The position numbers and the translations under genes were made by a program. A stretch of DNA of 64,000 nucleotides from Anaerocolumna chitinilytica (GTDB lineage Bacteria > Bacillota > Clostridia > Lachnospirales > Lachnospiraceae): assembly GCF_014218355.1 (NCBI RefSeq), contig NZ_AP023368.1:4155501-4219500 (forward strand), read 5' to 3'. Below are positions 17,350-24,182 of this stretch, in pieces (within the stretch, counting starts at the first letter, position 1; every line of letters begins with the position of its first letter). Under the pieces are notes generated by a model that ran no database searches, was not told the origin of the DNA, and saw only the letters and a program-made list of their open reading frames with translations.

Positions 17350-17411
17350 TTTTATTACTGTTTGTTTCTAAAATGAGGATTATACTTATATATCCTTACG
17401 AAGTAAAAGCA

Positions 17412-17469
17412 AGAAGGAGCAAGATGTTTTAAATACACTAATGCTGTATGAAAACAAACCGCTCCTTCT
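17412..17469. terminator. Bidirectional hairpin between convergent genes
   Basis: AGAAGGAGC (17412-17420) pairs with GCTCCTTCT (17461-17469), and an inner AT-rich stem shortens the loop. It lies between the GH18 gene and the convergent degV gene and could end both transcripts. The T-tracts are weak. Confidence 0.5.
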
Positions 17470-17506
17470 ATATAATTCGAATTATATATTATCTGTTTAT
17501 AATCTT

Positions 17507-18385
17507 TTATACATTTGCTTTTCCTTCTCCCATAAAGCATATACCGATAGCACCGGGTCCGGAATGTGCTCCTATACTCGGGCTAATAACATTTACAATA
17601 ACGGACGCTCCGGCAACTTCTTCCTTTATCAGCTTTACCACCCGTTCTGCATCCTCTGCAGCGTCTCCGTGAACTACACAGATAGTACCAGGATTATTTA
17701 GGTATTCTCCCATTTGTTTAACCATATTAGCAACAATGGTAGAGAGGGATTTTTTACGTCCTCTGACTGTGCCTGCCGGTATTAACTTTCCTTCATCATT
17801 TATTATCAATATTGGTTTAATATTAATCATACTTCCAACAATAGCTGTCATTTTAGAGACTCTTCCACCTCTTTGCAAGTGAAATAAATCGTCAACGGTA
17901 AACTGAACACAGAAATTCTTTAGATGTTCTATAAGCCATTCTTCAATCTCATCTAAGCTTTTACCCGCTTCTTTTAACTCAACAGCTTTCATAACCATCA
18001 GACCCTGGCCCAAAGAGGCATTTAAAGAGTCGAACACTATAATCCTGGCATCCGTGAATTCTTCACACAACTCCCTTGCACCGGCAGCTACATTATTATA
18101 GCCTCCGCTTAAAGCAGATGAAAAGCTGATATGTAATACATCCTTGCCTTCTTGAATGTATCCTAAAAAGGTCGAATGAATTACCGCCGGATTACTAGCC
18201 ATTGTACTCGGTAATTTTCCAGCTCTCATGCTGTCATAGAATTCTTTTGGTGTCAGATTAAGCTCATCCCCATAAACTTCATTATTTAGTTCATAGTAAT
18301 GAGGAATAATTCCCACCTTTTTTTTCTCCACGTACTCGGGCAGTAAATCGCAGTTCGAATCAGTTGTTATCACAAAATCTCTCAT
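17507..18385 (-). CDS. DegV family fatty-acid-binding protein
   Basis: A 292-residue two-domain DegV/EDD protein starting MRDFVITTDSNCDLLP. GGAGG lies 5 bases before this ATG; another ATG four codons upstream is less likely. Hallmarks are the N-terminal TDSxxDL motif, the SSALSGGYNNV fatty-acid carboxylate-binding loop and the RGGRVSKMTAIVGSMINIKPIL segment. In Firmicutes these proteins present fatty acids to the FakA kinase for phospholipid synthesis. No fakA gene is adjacent. A second paralogue lies at 31468-32304 in this window. Confidence 0.92.
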   Translation of the reverse strand: MRDFVITTDSNCDLLPEYVEKKKVGIIPHYYELNNEVYGDELNLTPKEFYDSMRAGKLPSTMASNPAVIHSTFLGYIQEGKDVLHISFSSALSGGYNNVAAGARELCEEFTDARIIVFDSLNASLGQGLMVMKAVELKEAGKSLDEIEEWLIEHLKNFCVQFTVDDLFHLQRGGRVSKMTAIVGSMINIKPILIINDEGKLIPAGTVRGRKKSLSTIVANMVKQMGEYLNNPGTICVVHGDAAEDAERVVKLIKEEVAGASVIVNVISPSIGAHSGPGAIGICFMGEGKANV

Positions 18386-18634
18386 CTTAACCTCCATGCT
18401 GCCAACTACCGAAGTTTAGGCGTCAGCACTAATAACTTTTATTGTTAATGCTTTATGTAAACTCGTTCTTCTATTATACCTGATGAGTTATAGGTTTGTA
18501 TAGCTTTTACATCCGACATTTTATTAATATATTACTATTATATCTTATTCCTGTTATCGTAATCAGACTTTATCTCCTTTATCTATACACAGAATATTTG
18601 AAAATCTTGCATTTTGACAAATTATTTTAAATCT

Positions 18635-18664
18635 TTCACACCATTCGCCAATTTATCATATAAT
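18635..18664 (+). promoter_or_regulatory. Probable sigma-A promoter of the split ABC ATPase gene
   Basis: TTCACA (18635-18640), an 18-bp spacer and TATAAT (18659-18664) lie 27 bp before the ATPase ATG. I see no riboswitch between promoter and gene. Confidence 0.6.
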
Positions 18665-18690
18665 ACAATATAACAAAATCGGAGGAAACT

Positions 18691-19353
18691 ATGGGAAAAT
18701 TACTTAAAATAAACAATGTAGGCTATACCTACCATAGTTTAGACGGAGAAACTTTGGCGTTAAAAGATATCTCTTTTCATGTAAACGACGGTGAGTTTCT
18801 TGCAATTGTCGGACCTAGCGGCTGTGGTAAGTCAACGCTACTTTCATTGATAGCAGGACTGATAACTCCTGATACCGGTGATATTTTAATAGATGGAAAA
18901 GATTTAAAATCATCTGGTAAAAATATTGGGTATATGCTTCAAAAAGATCACCTGCTTGAATGGAGATCAACACAGAAAAATCTTACTCTTGGACTTGAAA
19001 TTCAGAATAAGCTTACAGATAACAGCTATATCTGCATTAATGAAATGCTCTCTACCTATGGTCTTATTACCTTTCGCGATTCAAAGCCCTCTTCCCTGTC
19101 CGGAGGTATGAGACAGCGGGCGGCTCTTATTAGAACTCTTCTGTTAGAACCTGATATTCTTCTCCTTGATGAACCCTTTTCTGCTCTGGATTACCAAACA
19201 CGTATTGAAGTTTCTGATGATATTTGGGGAATAATACGTAATGAACATAAGACGGCTATATTAATTACCCATGACATATCAGAAGCTATGACAACGAAAA
19301 TGCTACAGTTTTTTCGCCATTTTTCACCTTTTTCTGATTTTTTCATATACTAA
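18691..19353 (+). CDS. NitT/TauT-type ABC transporter ATPase, 5' portion interrupted by an integrated element
   Basis: The first 197 codons (to 19281) encode an importer ATPase of the SsuB/TauB/ThiZ class: Walker A GPSGCGKST, Q-loop MLQKDHLLEW, signature LSGGMRQRAALIRTLLL, Walker B ILLLDEPFSALD and H-switch ITHDISEA. From GAAGCT (19282) the frame enters the integrated element and gains 23 unrelated codons ending at 19353, giving 220 residues instead of about 258. All nucleotide-binding motifs lie before the break, so the truncated product lacks only the last ~60 residues. The missing end resumes at 21782 in frame. Ligand class (nitrate, sulfonate or thiamine-precursor-like) cannot be resolved, since no binding-protein gene is next to it. 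GGAGGAAACT precedes the ATG. Confidence 0.9.
   Translation: MGKLLKINNVGYTYHSLDGETLALKDISFHVNDGEFLAIVGPSGCGKSTLLSLIAGLITPDTGDILIDGKDLKSSGKNIGYMLQKDHLLEWRSTQKNLTLGLEIQNKLTDNSYICINEMLSTYGLITFRDSKPSSLSGGMRQRAALIRTLLLEPDILLLDEPFSALDYQTRIEVSDDIWGIIRNEHKTAILITHDISEAMTTKMLQFFRHFSPFSDFFIY
19282..19304 (+). other. attL: left junction of the element
   Basis: The shared core GAAGCT is at 19282-19287. The element-side arm CTATGACAACGAAAATGCT (19286-19304) is an inverted match (16 of 19) to the arm at the right end, 21761-21779. Left of the core is ATPase coding sequence. Confidence 0.8.
19326..19352 (+). promoter_or_regulatory. Sigma-K-like promoter before the repeat-protein gene
   Basis: AC (19326-19327), 16 bp, then CATATACTA (19344-19352) fits the mother-cell sigma-K pattern AC-N16/17-CATANNNTA. 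The ATG is 25 bp further on. The consensus is short and the region AT-rich, so a chance match is quite possible. Confidence 0.35.
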
Positions 19354-19377
19354 TAAAAAAGAAAAGGAGTGAATTAT

Positions 19378-19620
19378 ATGCCCGATAACAAGAATAACAA
19401 AGATGTTGAGCAGACAGGTTGTTCCAACTGCGGCGGTTGGCCGAATTACTGGGGACCTGGACCTTGGGGACCCGGACCTGGACGTGGGCCTTGGGGGCCA
19501 GGGCCTGGACGCGGACCTTGGGGTCCCGGACCCGGACGCGGACCTTGGGGTCCCGGACCTGGACGCGGACCTTGGGGTCCTGGACCCGGACGCGGACCTT
19601 GGGGTCCTGGCCGGTGGTAA
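19378..19620 (+). CDS. Gly/Pro/Trp/Arg repeat protein carried by the element
   Basis: An 80-residue protein. A short polar N-terminus with a CxxC motif (TGCSNCGGW, about residues 13-21) is followed by about five tandem nine-residue repeats of GPGPGRGPW to the C-terminus. AAAAGGAGTG precedes the ATG at 19378, an excellent ribosome site. The repeats are encoded by a 27-bp GC-rich unit, sharply different from the AT-rich surroundings. No catalytic domain is possible. Composition recalls structural coat or exosporium-type proteins, but I do not recognise a family. It lies just inside the left end, behind a sigma-K-like promoter and before a strong terminator, so it appears to be an independent cargo gene. 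Confidence 0.7.
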   Translation: MPDNKNNKDVEQTGCSNCGGWPNYWGPGPWGPGPGRGPWGPGPGRGPWGPGPGRGPWGPGPGRGPWGPGPGRGPWGPGRW

Positions 19621-19711
19621 ATTCAAGTAAAGAAAACTCATATGCTGTTTTAAGGGCAGCAACTGTTTTCCTTAATATGTAATATTCATACTATCAATAA
19701 CTCATTTTTGC

Positions 19712-19748
19712 CTGCCTCATCGGTTTAAAAAACTATGAGGCAGTTTTT
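19712..19748 (+). terminator. Intrinsic terminator inside the element
   Basis: CTGCCTCAT (19712-19720) pairs with ATGAGGCAG (19735-19743), followed by TTTTT. It ends the repeat-protein transcript and would also block read-through from the ATPase promoter towards the permease while the element is integrated. Confidence 0.88.
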
Positions 19749-19769
19749 AATAAACTTTATCTTTGATTT

Positions 19770-19829
19770 GCTTACTGACACTTTGCTTATTGACACTTTC
19801 CTTACTGACACTTTGCTTACTGACACTTT
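19770..19829 (+). repeat. Four tandem 15-bp repeats
   Basis: Units at 19770, 19785, 19800 and 19815 follow (G/C)CTTA(C/T)TGACACTTT. They lie between the terminator and the end of the small minus-strand gene and show no coding logic. They could be binding sites for an element-encoded protein, or simple slippage repeats. Confidence 0.75.
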
Positions 19830-19848
19830 CCTTGCAAGCTTTTCTCGC

Positions 19849-20013
19849 TTAATCTTCATTTATCAATATACTTATTATCCTCTCGTACTCCATCGTTCTA
19901 TCCTCTTCTGCTTTACTCAGGATTACCTGCTTTAGAAGTTCAGCAATAAGCTGATTTCCTATTTTTTCTACAAGCGCTCTGCCATCCTCCGGATTTTTAA
20001 TAATAATCTTCAT
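19849..20013 (-). CDS. 54-residue protein, candidate accessory or directionality factor of the recombinase
   Basis: A minus-strand frame from ATG at 20013 to TAA at 19849-19851. The product starts MKIIIKNPEDGRALVEKIGN and is a charged, mostly helical small protein. It is divergent from the recombinase gene (starts 113 bp apart). The ribosome site is weak (CTGGATAAACG), which lowers confidence, but the amino-acid composition looks like a real protein. Recombination directionality factors of serine integrases are small, highly diverse and usually encoded nearby, so that role is plausible but not shown by any motif. The recombinase-proximal position is the only functional clue. Confidence 0.5.
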   Translation of the reverse strand: MKIIIKNPEDGRALVEKIGNQLIAELLKQVILSKAEEDRTMEYERIISILINED

Positions 20014-20126
20014 ATCGTTTATCCAGCCTGCTTCTATATCACAAACTATTCTTTGCCTTTCTGATTTATGTAAGAATCGTCATGTTCTTCCGCTTTTTAC
20101 CGTATATTAAGCTAGGAGGTGATCCG

Positions 20127-21770
20127 ATGAATATAGCCATATACAGCCGTAAATCCAAGTTCAGTGAAACCGGAGAATCCGTCGAAAATCAAATACAGTA
20201 TTGCAAATCCTATGCCGCCGTACATCTGCGTCCGGCACAGGATATTACCTTCTATATCTATGAGGATGAAGGTTTTTCCGCGGCTACTTCCATGCGTCCT
20301 CAATTTCAGAAATTATTATCAGATATCCGGAATGGAAAGATACAGCTTCTCATGTGTTATCGCCTCGACCGTATTACCAGGAAAGTATCCGACTTCTCAG
20401 AAACCTTAGAGCTTCTTGAAAAAATGAATGTCGGCTTTATCTCTGCCACCGAAAATTTTGACACTTCCACTCCTATGGGAAAGGCTATGATTTATATAGC
20501 CTCTGTATTTGCTCAGCTGGAGCGGGAAACCATTGCAGAGCGCGTTCGCGACAATATGCTTGCCCTGTCAAAGACCGGCAGATGGTTAGGAGGACTTACT
20601 CCCATGGGCTATGTTTCAAAAGAAATTATTTATCTTGATTCTGAATTTCGGGAGCGAAAGTTGTATCAGCTGGTCTCTAAAGAAGAGGAATTACATACCG
20701 TAACGCTGCTTTTTTATAAATATCAGGAACTGGGCAGTCTCTCAGCTGTTGAGAACTATTGCTTTATTCATGGAATAAAAAGCCAAAAGAATTGTTTCTT
20801 TAGCAAAGGCAGTATTGCAAAAATTCTTGAGAATCCTACTTATTGCATTGGAGATCAGGATGCCTATGCGTATTTCTCATCACTTGGCTGCTGCATTACA
20901 TCCTCCGTTTCGGAATTCAATTCAGACAGAGGAATACTGTGCTATAACCGTACAAACCAGCAGACCAAGAACCACCGAAAAAAACGACCTCCCACCGAGT
21001 GGATTATCGCTCTTGGCAAGCATCAGGGTGTTATATCCGGCAGGTTGTTTACAGAAACTCAGGCAAAGCTTAAGAAAAACAAAGAAAAGGCCTCCCCCAG
21101 AAAGGATACCTCCGCCTATTCTATTGTTTCCGGTAAAATACTATGTTTAAAATGCGGTTCTAAAATGCGTATCAAGAATATACGAAAAGAGAATAAAATC
21201 ACCCGCTTTAGTTACGCCTGTGAAAGAAAAACACTTACAAAAGGGGTGAAGTGCAACACTCCTAATATAAATGGAGCTGAATTTGACAAAGCTCTGATCG
21301 AGACTCTGTGGGAATACCTGCAATCTTCCCTTGATTACAACCAGGTAATAAGTCTTTTAAAAGCACAAAATACAGCTCTACTAAAAGCAGATCCAGACAT
21401 TTCAATACAAAAAACTTTGGAAAAGGAAAAGGCCTCTTATCAAAACGAGATAGATCAACTTATAAACCAGTTATCCAGAAATCCCTCCCCGCTATTAGAA
21501 AAGTATCTGCTCCCTAAGCTGTTGGAATTAGATCGAAAGATAAATGATGTAAGTAATCAGCTAACTATGCTGTCAAAGTCTTCTGAAGGATTAACTTGGC
21601 CTGCATCAGTTCCTAACCTTCACCAAAAAAATCCAAATGATTTAGCATACATCATTAAGAACGCAGATATCCAAACCAAGAAGACCTTGGTAAATGCACT
21701 GATTGACTCCATAGAATGGGATGGAAATGCAGCGTATTTAAACTTCCGTACATCAAACGGAGCATTTTAG
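20127..21770 (+). CDS. Large serine recombinase (site-specific integrase)
   Basis: 547 residues from the ATG at 20127, preceded by TAGGAGGTGATCCG; the frame is open 15 codons further upstream without a ribosome site. The resolvase catalytic domain (about 1-150) has the nucleophile Ser10 in AIYSRKS and catalytic arginines in YRLDRITR and ERETIAERVR. A recombinase domain (about 160-290) and a zinc-ribbon (CLKC...C...C, about 350-395) follow, then a coiled coil (about 430-490). This is the full large-serine-recombinase layout, and all key residues seem present. It lies against the right end of its element, and its stop codon is inside the right attachment arm, as is usual for integrases. It probably catalyses excision and integration at the GAAGCT core. 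Confidence 0.95.
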   Translation: MNIAIYSRKSKFSETGESVENQIQYCKSYAAVHLRPAQDITFYIYEDEGFSAATSMRPQFQKLLSDIRNGKIQLLMCYRLDRITRKVSDFSETLELLEKMNVGFISATENFDTSTPMGKAMIYIASVFAQLERETIAERVRDNMLALSKTGRWLGGLTPMGYVSKEIIYLDSEFRERKLYQLVSKEEELHTVTLLFYKYQELGSLSAVENYCFIHGIKSQKNCFFSKGSIAKILENPTYCIGDQDAYAYFSSLGCCITSSVSEFNSDRGILCYNRTNQQTKNHRKKRPPTEWIIALGKHQGVISGRLFTETQAKLKKNKEKASPRKDTSAYSIVSGKILCLKCGSKMRIKNIRKENKITRFSYACERKTLTKGVKCNTPNINGAEFDKALIETLWEYLQSSLDYNQVISLLKAQNTALLKADPDISIQKTLEKEKASYQNEIDQLINQLSRNPSPLLEKYLLPKLLELDRKINDVSNQLTMLSKSSEGLTWPASVPNLHQKNPNDLAYIIKNADIQTKKTLVNALIDSIEWDGNAAYLNFRTSNGAF

Positions 21771-21787
21771 TATTCATAGGTGAAGCT
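21761..21787 (+). other. attR: right junction of the element
   Basis: The element-side arm AGCATTTTAGTATTCATAG (21761-21779) overlaps the recombinase stop codon, then GT and the shared core GAAGCT (21782-21787), after which ATPase coding sequence resumes. With the attL arm it forms a symmetric 44-bp attP around the dinucleotide GA. Confidence 0.8.
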
Positions 21788-21967
21788 GTCTCTATGGCTG
21801 ACCGTATTATCGTTCTAAGCAGCCGGCCGGGCACTATCAAATGCGAGATAGATGTAAATCTATCCCTGGATGAACGTACCCCTTTCAAAGCCAGAAGTGC
21901 TCCGGAATTCAAAGATTATTTTAATCTAATCTGGAAGGAGTTAAGCCATGGCAAAGTCAACAGCTAA
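21782..21967 (+). pseudogene. 3' portion of the split NitT/TauT-type ABC ATPase gene
   Basis: 61 codons plus stop continue the ATPase in frame after the element: EAVSMADRIIVLSSRPGTIK..., a sequence that normally directly follows the H-switch in this family. It holds the C-terminal ~60 residues, which stabilise the subunit and contact the permease. On its own it has no convincing start, although an ATG at 21795 follows GGTGAAG. Its end overlaps the permease start by 20 bp, indicating that ATPase and permease were translationally coupled before insertion. Confidence 0.88.
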
Positions 21968-22754
21968 CACCAATTACTCCCCTGCCCACCAGGTTTATTT
22001 AAAAAATTATTATAAAAAGAAATGCTTCATACGAATCATGCAGTTTGTCATAATTATAAGCTTTCTGGCTTTATGGGAAGTTTCTACCCGCATTGGCTTG
22101 GTAGACTCCTTTATATTCAGCAGTCCCTCCAGGGTGGCAGGGACTTTTCTTGATATGGCAGCTGATGGCAGTATCTTTTATCATACTGGTATTACTTTGC
22201 TTGAAACTTTTGTCAGCTTTGCCATTGTAAATATTTTTGGTATAGCTATGGCTGTACTGCTTTGGTGGAATGAAAAACTTGCCAAAGTCCTGGAGCCTTA
22301 TCTGGTAGTATTAAACAGTCTTCCAAAATCCGCTCTGGCTCCGGTTTTTATTGTATGGCTTGGAAATAATGTCAAGACTATCATCGTTGCAGCCGTTTCT
22401 GTCGCAGTATTTAGTACTGTTATCACCCTTCATACCAATTTCAGCAATACAGAGGAAGATAAAAAGAAGCTTATACTAACACTGGGAGGCGGCAAAAAAG
22501 ATATCCTTCTTAAAGTCGTAATTCCAGGGAATATTCCGCAAATCATCAGCATTATGAAGGTTAATATCGGCTTATCCTTGGTCGGAGTTATTATCGGAGA
22601 ATTCCTTGCGGCAAAAGCCGGACTGGGTTATCTGATTATCTATGGCAGTCAGGTGTTTAAACTTGATTATGTCATTATGTCAATCGTTATTCTATGTATT
22701 CTGGCTACTTTTCTATATCAGCTGCTCACTTATTTTGAAAAGAAGTACAAATAG
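21948..22754 (+). CDS. NitT/TauT-type ABC transporter permease
   Basis: A 268-residue inner-membrane protein with about six helices and the binding-protein-dependent EAA motif around TLGGGKKDILLKVVIPGN, which contacts the ATPase. The class is that of SsuC, TauC and ThiX. GGAAGGAGTTAAGCC precedes the ATG. Its start overlaps the 3' fragment of the split ATPase gene, so the two were one operon; with the element in place it lies behind an internal terminator and may be poorly expressed. No periplasmic-type binding protein is encoded here. The riboflavin operon follows but has its own promoter, so a link to flavin precursors is speculation. Confidence 0.9.
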   Translation: MAKSTANTNYSPAHQVYLKNYYKKKCFIRIMQFVIIISFLALWEVSTRIGLVDSFIFSSPSRVAGTFLDMAADGSIFYHTGITLLETFVSFAIVNIFGIAMAVLLWWNEKLAKVLEPYLVVLNSLPKSALAPVFIVWLGNNVKTIIVAAVSVAVFSTVITLHTNFSNTEEDKKKLILTLGGGKKDILLKVVIPGNIPQIISIMKVNIGLSLVGVIIGEFLAAKAGLGYLIIYGSQVFKLDYVIMSIVILCILATFLYQLLTYFEKKYK

Positions 22755-22775
22755 CAAAGAAGCAAATTATACTGT

Positions 22776-22804
22776 TTGACATTCTTTATTCCTGCTGTTA
22801 TAAT
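22776..22804 (+). promoter_or_regulatory. ribD: Perfect sigma-A promoter of the riboflavin operon
   Basis: TTGACA (22776-22781), a 17-bp spacer and TATAAT (22799-22804) are exact consensus and lie immediately before the FMN riboswitch. Confidence 0.88.
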
Positions 22805-22822
22805 GAACGCAATTGAATATAC

Positions 22823-22929
22823 ATCTTCAGGGCAGGGTGCAATTCCCTACCGGTGGTATAGCCCACAAACCGTAAGGTACGATTCGGTGAAACTCCGAAG
22901 CCGACAGTAAAGTCTGGATGGAAGAAGAT
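22823..22929 (+). promoter_or_regulatory. FMN riboswitch (RFN element)
   Basis: The conserved RFN blocks are in order: ATCTTCAGGGCAGGGTG, CCCTACCGGTGG, AGCCCACAAACCG, GATTCGGTGAAACTCCGA, GCCGACAGT, AGTCTGGATG and GAAGAAGAT. The outer stem pairs 22823-22828 with 22924-22929. FMN binding should promote termination at the hairpin downstream and so switch off rib synthesis when flavin is plentiful. Confidence 0.97.
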
Positions 22930-22966
22930 TTTATAAAAGCTGCAATTAGCATTCTTTTGTATAATT

Positions 22967-23003
22967 ACTCTGAAATGATTTTTTTCATTTCAGAGTTTTT
23001 TTA
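22967..23003 (+). terminator. Riboswitch-controlled intrinsic terminator
   Basis: ACTCTGAAATGA (22967-22978) pairs with TCATTTCAGAGT (22985-22996), followed by eight T residues. It lies 37 bp after the aptamer, the normal place for the expression platform. Confidence 0.9.
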
Positions 23004-23031
23004 TCTACAAAGAAAATAATCAGGAGCTCCT

Positions 23032-23062
23032 GCCTTGAATATATATGTTCAAGGCATTTTTT
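23032..23062 (+). terminator. Second terminator-like hairpin directly before the ribD ribosome site
   Basis: GCCTTGAA (23032-23039) pairs with TTCAAGGC (23048-23055), followed by ATTTTTTAT and, nine bases later, the ribD Shine-Dalgarno. It may be a back-up terminator or affect initiation. Confidence 0.7.
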
Positions 23063-23078
23063 ATTATCGGAGGTACCT

Positions 23079-24182
23079 ATGTCTGATGAAGAATATATGA
23101 ATTACGCTCTTTTACTGGCAGAAAAAGGCGTTGGTTATGTGAACCCCAATCCTTATGTAGGCGCTGTTATAGTCAAAGACGGTAAAATTATCGGTCAGGG
23201 CTGGCACGAAAAATACGGCAGCTGGCATGCCGAGAGAAACGCACTTGCCGATTGTCTTAAGAGTCCCGAAGGCGGAACCTTGTATGTTACCTTGGAGCCT
23301 TGCTGTCACCATGGAAAGACACCCCCATGTACTGACGCCATTTTGCAAAGCGGAATAAAAAAGGTTGTCATTGGCTGCCTAGACCCAAATCCCCTTATAG
23401 CCGGAAAAGGTGCCGCTCTTTTGCGTAAAGCTGGTCTTGAAGTAATTACCGGTGTATCAGAGGATAAATGTCAAAAACTAAATGAGGTATTTTTCCACTA
23501 TATCCAAACACATACTCCTTATGTTGTGATGAAATATGCTATGACAATGGATGGAAAAATAGCAACAGCAAGCGGAGATTCCAAATGGATTACAGGTTCC
23601 AGTGCAAGAGAAAATGTTCACAGAAGCCGGAACAAATACTCTTCGATTATGGTTGGCGTGGGTACTGTAATTACTGACAATCCTTCCCTTACCTGCCGCA
23701 TTCCCGGTGGAAGAAATCCAATTCGAATCATCTGTGATACGGATTTAAATACTCCCCTGGATTCTACCGTTATCACCACAGCAAAAGAAGTAAGAACCAT
23801 AATTGCCACTGCCTGTACCTGCAGCAATAGGCAAAAGCCTTACCTTACATATGGCTGTGAGATACTTTTAGTCAATCGTTATGAAAATTATATCGACCTA
23901 AAGCATTTGATGACAGAGCTTGCTAAGAGAGGTATTGACAGCATTCTGCTGGAGGGAGGTTCTGCTCTGAATTTTTCTGCACTAAAAAGCAGGATTGTAA
24001 ATAAGGTACAAGGTTATATTGCTCCGAAACTTTTTGGAGGAGAACAATCAAAATCACCTATAGGCGGCACCGGCATTCAGGAAGTAACTAATTGCTTTAC
24101 TCTAAAGAACCGGACTCTCACTTGGTTTGATGAAGATGTTCTAGTTGAAGGGGAGGTGGACTATACATGTTTACAGGAATAG
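23079..24182 (+). CDS. ribD: Bifunctional diaminohydroxyphosphoribosylaminopyrimidine deaminase / reductase
   Basis: 367 residues, normal length, catalysing the second and third steps of riboflavin synthesis. The N-terminal zinc deaminase (about 1-145) shows the HAE motif (SWHAERNAL) and PCCHHGKTPPC zinc ligands. The C-terminal NADPH reductase (about 146-365) includes MKYAMTMDGKIAT and LLEGGSALNFSAL. ATCGGAGGT precedes the ATG. First gene of the FMN-riboswitch operon; its end overlaps the ribE start by 16 bp. Confidence 0.97.
   Translation: MSDEEYMNYALLLAEKGVGYVNPNPYVGAVIVKDGKIIGQGWHEKYGSWHAERNALADCLKSPEGGTLYVTLEPCCHHGKTPPCTDAILQSGIKKVVIGCLDPNPLIAGKGAALLRKAGLEVITGVSEDKCQKLNEVFFHYIQTHTPYVVMKYAMTMDGKIATASGDSKWITGSSARENVHRSRNKYSSIMVGVGTVITDNPSLTCRIPGGRNPIRIICDTDLNTPLDSTVITTAKEVRTIIATACTCSNRQKPYLTYGCEILLVNRYENYIDLKHLMTELAKRGIDSILLEGGSALNFSALKSRIVNKVQGYIAPKLFGGEQSKSPIGGTGIQEVTNCFTLKNRTLTWFDEDVLVEGEVDYTCLQE

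Larger units (their letters stand above)
19282..21781 (+). mobile_element. 2,500-bp serine-recombinase element splitting an ABC ATPase gene
   Basis: The element is bounded by a direct GAAGCT (19282-19287 and 21782-21787). Removing one copy and everything between rejoins ...HDIS/EAVSMADRIIVLSSRPG..., a normal NitT-type ATPase sequence, in frame (258 codons). It carries a Gly/Pro/Trp repeat protein, a terminator, 15-bp tandem repeats, a 54-residue minus-strand gene and a large serine recombinase that ends 11 bp before the right core. There is no replication, transfer or resistance gene. The boundaries are inferred from the ATPase reading frame and the att symmetry. Its nature (skin-like intervening sequence, minimal integrative element or decayed larger element) is open. 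Confidence 0.88.

Noticed and set aside
19430..19620. CRISPR-like array appearance
   Set aside because: The 27-bp repeats are contiguous with no spacers and code for protein repeats.
19324..19682. Overlapping frames on both strands over the GC-rich repeat (112-codon minus frame of Arg/Ser/Pro/Gly; 75- and 87-codon plus frames)
   Set aside because: They are shadows of the 27-bp repeat. Only the frame starting at 19378 has a proper ribosome site and a coherent head sequence.
19735..19935. 66-codon plus-strand frame through the 15-bp repeats
   Set aside because: It begins inside the terminator stem and has no ribosome site; its Leu/Thr/Asp repeats only mirror the tandem DNA repeat.
21716..21967. 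Independent 83-codon gene starting at 21716
   Set aside because: The ATG lies inside the recombinase gene without a ribosome site; the meaningful part is the ATPase 3' fragment from 21782.
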